This document shows, one piece after another, positions 61,568-64,000 of a stretch of 64,000 bases of DNA. The notes under the pieces were generated by a model. That model did no database searches and was not told the DNA's origin. It saw only the letters and a list, made by a program, of their open reading frames with translations. The translations under genes and the position numbers were made by a program. Source of the stretch: Leucaena leucocephala (lineage: Eukaryota; Streptophyta; Magnoliopsida; Fabales; Fabaceae); contig CM073527.1 in the NCBI GenBank assembly GCA_037074615.1, positions 25,792,848 through 25,856,847 of the forward strand. The letters run 5' to 3'. Every line of letters starts with the position of its first letter. The stretch's first letter is position 1.

Positions 61568-63919
61568 ATGGCAAAATGGCCAGTCTTCTTTCTACTTACT
61601 TTTTATGCATATTTGTTGTTGAAGCAATGGTTTACTGCTTTAGTGAAGATGGAACCCAATGACAGCAGTTTAAACAACCATCAGAGCCACTCTTCAGAGG
61701 TTTCACATGATGCCAGAAAAGAGATATCCGCTGGGAAAGAAGTTTTTGTAAATCATGGTAAATTCTTTTCCTATACCTGTAGTTCTGATCCAATAAACAC
61801 AAAAGCTTGCATGCGTTTTCACTTTTCACTTAAACTCTCTCGTTAGTGAATCTCTATCACGAATTGATTACCTGAAATTAATGAAGAATATGATTTTATT
61901 TTTCCAATTATCTGATCACTACATTCAGATTTTGATGCATAGAGTAATTCTTGTATGTAGTCGATATTGAAACAGAGATCTTAGCTAACCCTTTGTCGAG
62001 ATTAGTGTGTTTATGTCTAGATTTAAATAAATAGGTCATTACTTGTCATAAATTTTCTGTTCCCCCCGCCTATATGAACATCATAAATTTGTTACTGTTA
62101 TAATATAACCTTCCCGGTACATGAAGCCTTTGAAAAATTAATTCAAAAATAATTGTGTTATTTCATACTACATACTGTAACTTTTTTCCCATGAATCTTA
62201 CGATCTAACGATGCAGCTGAGATTGCTTGGCATCAGAAGAGAAAAGAGTGGGTAGGTGATCGGTCTAAAAGATTGCAGAGACCACCTAGAGAATCCATTA
62301 TGAGGTACATGCATGCTGGCGCTTAAACTACTCTGATGGTATGACAGCGAGGAAAAATCAAGTGCCACAATTACCTTTTGTTTTTGCTTGAAAAATTGTT
62401 GTCATAAACCCATTGGGTTTCTTACACTACGATTATTGAATTGGGAAATTTGAATTGTGTGTGCTGTCTAAGCGTTGAATCACGCTTACCTGCCAAAGAA
62501 GTGGGTTTATAGGACAATTTCTCAAACCTTCTTACCTACCATTGTTATGTTAGTGTACGTTTGAAACAACGAGCACAGATAACTATCCTTGTTACAACGT
62601 TAGAGAAGGCATAAAATATATTTTGATATCATTGTCAGTTTCAAGCATATATAAAGGAACCTTGTGTCAGCCCATTCAGGCAAGAGCTTGATGTATGCTC
62701 TGTCCTTTAGCTGGTTGGTAACTGCTGATGAATGTTTGCAAGATGTAATCCATCATTTGTTACAGTTAATGAAGTTATGAGAAACGATTAACATCAAATT
62801 GAACGTGCGGTGGAAAGGAACTGAGCAGAAAGTGTCACGAGTCTCAAGGACAAAGTAATAACCATTTCTTAGGCTAGACTCGCTCCATATATAATCTCTG
62901 GACTAGTGAAGACTGGTTACTAGCTCCATTTTCTTATCAGTGGTTTTTATGCAAGGGAGTACATGATAGTATCTTGAAGTGACTAAGAATCTTCGTAATA
63001 AAGAAACTTTCTGGCTTCATTTTGATTAGATACACGTCTTTGGCTGAGTGCCATTGTCAGCATGCAGACAATTTCTCCAGCTTGGAAATTTCCATTTGGA
63101 GTATAATATTTTGACTTCGGCCCAAAAAAATAAAAGGGTATGATATTTTGACTTAAGAGTCATGCAAGACTCTTTTAATCGGCCCTTGAAAGTCCACTCT
63201 AAACAGTTCAGTTTGATTGAGCTGTGGGAGTGGCCTATGGCTAAGGGTTAGGGGGTTTCTATGGGCCCTAACTATGTAATTAAAATTGTGAGACATTAGC
63301 ATGACATTCTTTTACGAGTTTTTCAATCGCTTCCTTGGCACAAACGTATGTAGTATAAGGTGAAACCTCTTCTTAAATCTTCAATTTTGTGGCATCAAGC
63401 GCTGTCTGTAAGTGGGAGGTCCCAGTTACCCTTCATAGTTTCTGTCTTGTAAGTGTAATCTATTTCTGTATCAGCAGCAAGCCCTGCTTGTAATTTATTT
63501 CTATATCTGGTTTATGCCTGTTAATGGTTCTGAACTATTATATCCATGTTAAGTTTCCTGAGAAGCATCTGGAACATTTATTGCAGCTTGACAACAAGAT
63601 ATGAGGACCTACTTCTATCTACGGAACCTTTTCAACAGCCGATACCATTAGCTGTAAGTTGAAGTTGCACTCCTTTTCCTTTTCAAAATTGGAGATAAAC
63701 TAGGCAATACCCCTGTTATTCACGGGTTGTTTCAAAATAATTACAAAAAGTTAAAATTTAATATTGATATGTATATCTTATATTTGATTGGCATCCTAAT
63801 AAAGTTGAAAAGAAAAGGATTTAAATGAACAAAATTCTAAATTGATGGTGCGGCTAATTCTGCAGGAGATGGTGGATTTTTTAGTTGACATTTGGCACGA
63901 GGAAGGCCTCTATGATTAG
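61568..63919 (+). CDS. Gag1-like clamp domain (DUF4050) protein
   Basis: A small plant protein family of unknown function. Four exons with consistent phases: 61568-61757, 62217-62304, 63587-63653 and 63866-63919, 132 aa as read. The C-terminal domain is diagnostic: VFVNHAEIAWHQKRKEWVGD, RYEDLLLSTEPFQQPIPLAE and MVDFLVDIWHEEGLYD at the very end. The start is uncertain. The ATG at 61568 sits four bases past a possible acceptor (TTTACAG) and begins with a hydrophobic MAKWPVFFLL run not expected for the family; relatives begin with a Cys-rich MGxCxxC segment. The true first exon may lie further upstream, or translation may start at Met28 (61649). The last 80 bases of the window are downstream non-coding sequence. 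Confidence 0.8.
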
Positions 63920-64000
63920 ATGATAGGGAATTCTGTTGAAGACTTAGTAAGAATCTTACACGGTTTTGTTTGTGCAGATTGATGACTGAGCAAGCATATT

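Noticed and set aside
1..64000. tRNA, rRNA, CRISPR, plant microRNA precursors and viral or organellar inserts
   Set aside because: Scanned by eye for TTCGA-type tRNA loops, direct-repeat arrays and familiar mature miRNA strings; none found that I could support.

Overview
The window is nuclear DNA from a flowering plant, most likely a eudicot. Genes have many short exons with GT-AG borders, intergenic DNA is AT-rich, and the products are plant families: MORN-repeat PIP5K, RABC Rab, ZAT zinc finger, nodulin-like MFS, ACT-repeat protein. I cannot name the species from sequence alone. I see no operons, phage, CRISPR array, rRNA or tRNA genes.

Layout. 2.0-7.4 kb (+): an intact PIP5K9-type phosphatidylinositol-4-phosphate 5-kinase (8 coding exons, 830 aa). 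9.0-11.1 kb (-): a decayed but intron-containing copy of splicing factor SF3A2. 13.5-15.6 kb (+): a RABC2a/Rab18-class GTPase (6 exons, 211 aa). 17.7-18.5 kb (-): an intronless two-finger ZAT-type repressor with an EAR motif. 23.0-24.7 kb (-): a decayed alpha-carbonic anhydrase. 26.6 kb (+): a small secreted-peptide-like ORF behind a good TATA box. 27.4-31.4 kb (-): PP2A B' regulatory subunit (2 exons, 486 aa). 35.8-37.7 and 41.9-43.7 kb (-): a tandem pair of intronless nodulin-like MFS transporters. A 697-bp non-autonomous hAT-like element lies between them. 45.8-48.4 kb (+): a 13-exon HGSNAT-like membrane acyltransferase homologue. 50.1-52.6 kb (-): an ACR9/ACR10-type ACT-repeat protein (6 exons, 412 aa). 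57.5-59.1 kb (-): a decayed CDC25/ACR2-type arsenate reductase-phosphatase. 61.6-63.9 kb (+): a small Gag1-like clamp (DUF4050) protein whose 5' end is uncertain.

The genes do not form one pathway. Several are signalling genes (PIP5K, Rab, PP2A B', ZAT, ACT repeat), as is common in a euchromatic plant segment. The most striking pattern is three multi-exon pseudogenes that keep their introns. That fits loss of duplicate copies after a segmental or whole-genome duplication rather than retroposition. The second pattern is the tandem MFS duplication, which shows uneven divergence (possible gene conversion) and loss of a TATA-like box in one copy. I did not find a convincing new multi-gene system; the best candidate for an undescribed functional element is the small secreted-peptide ORF at 26.6 kb.
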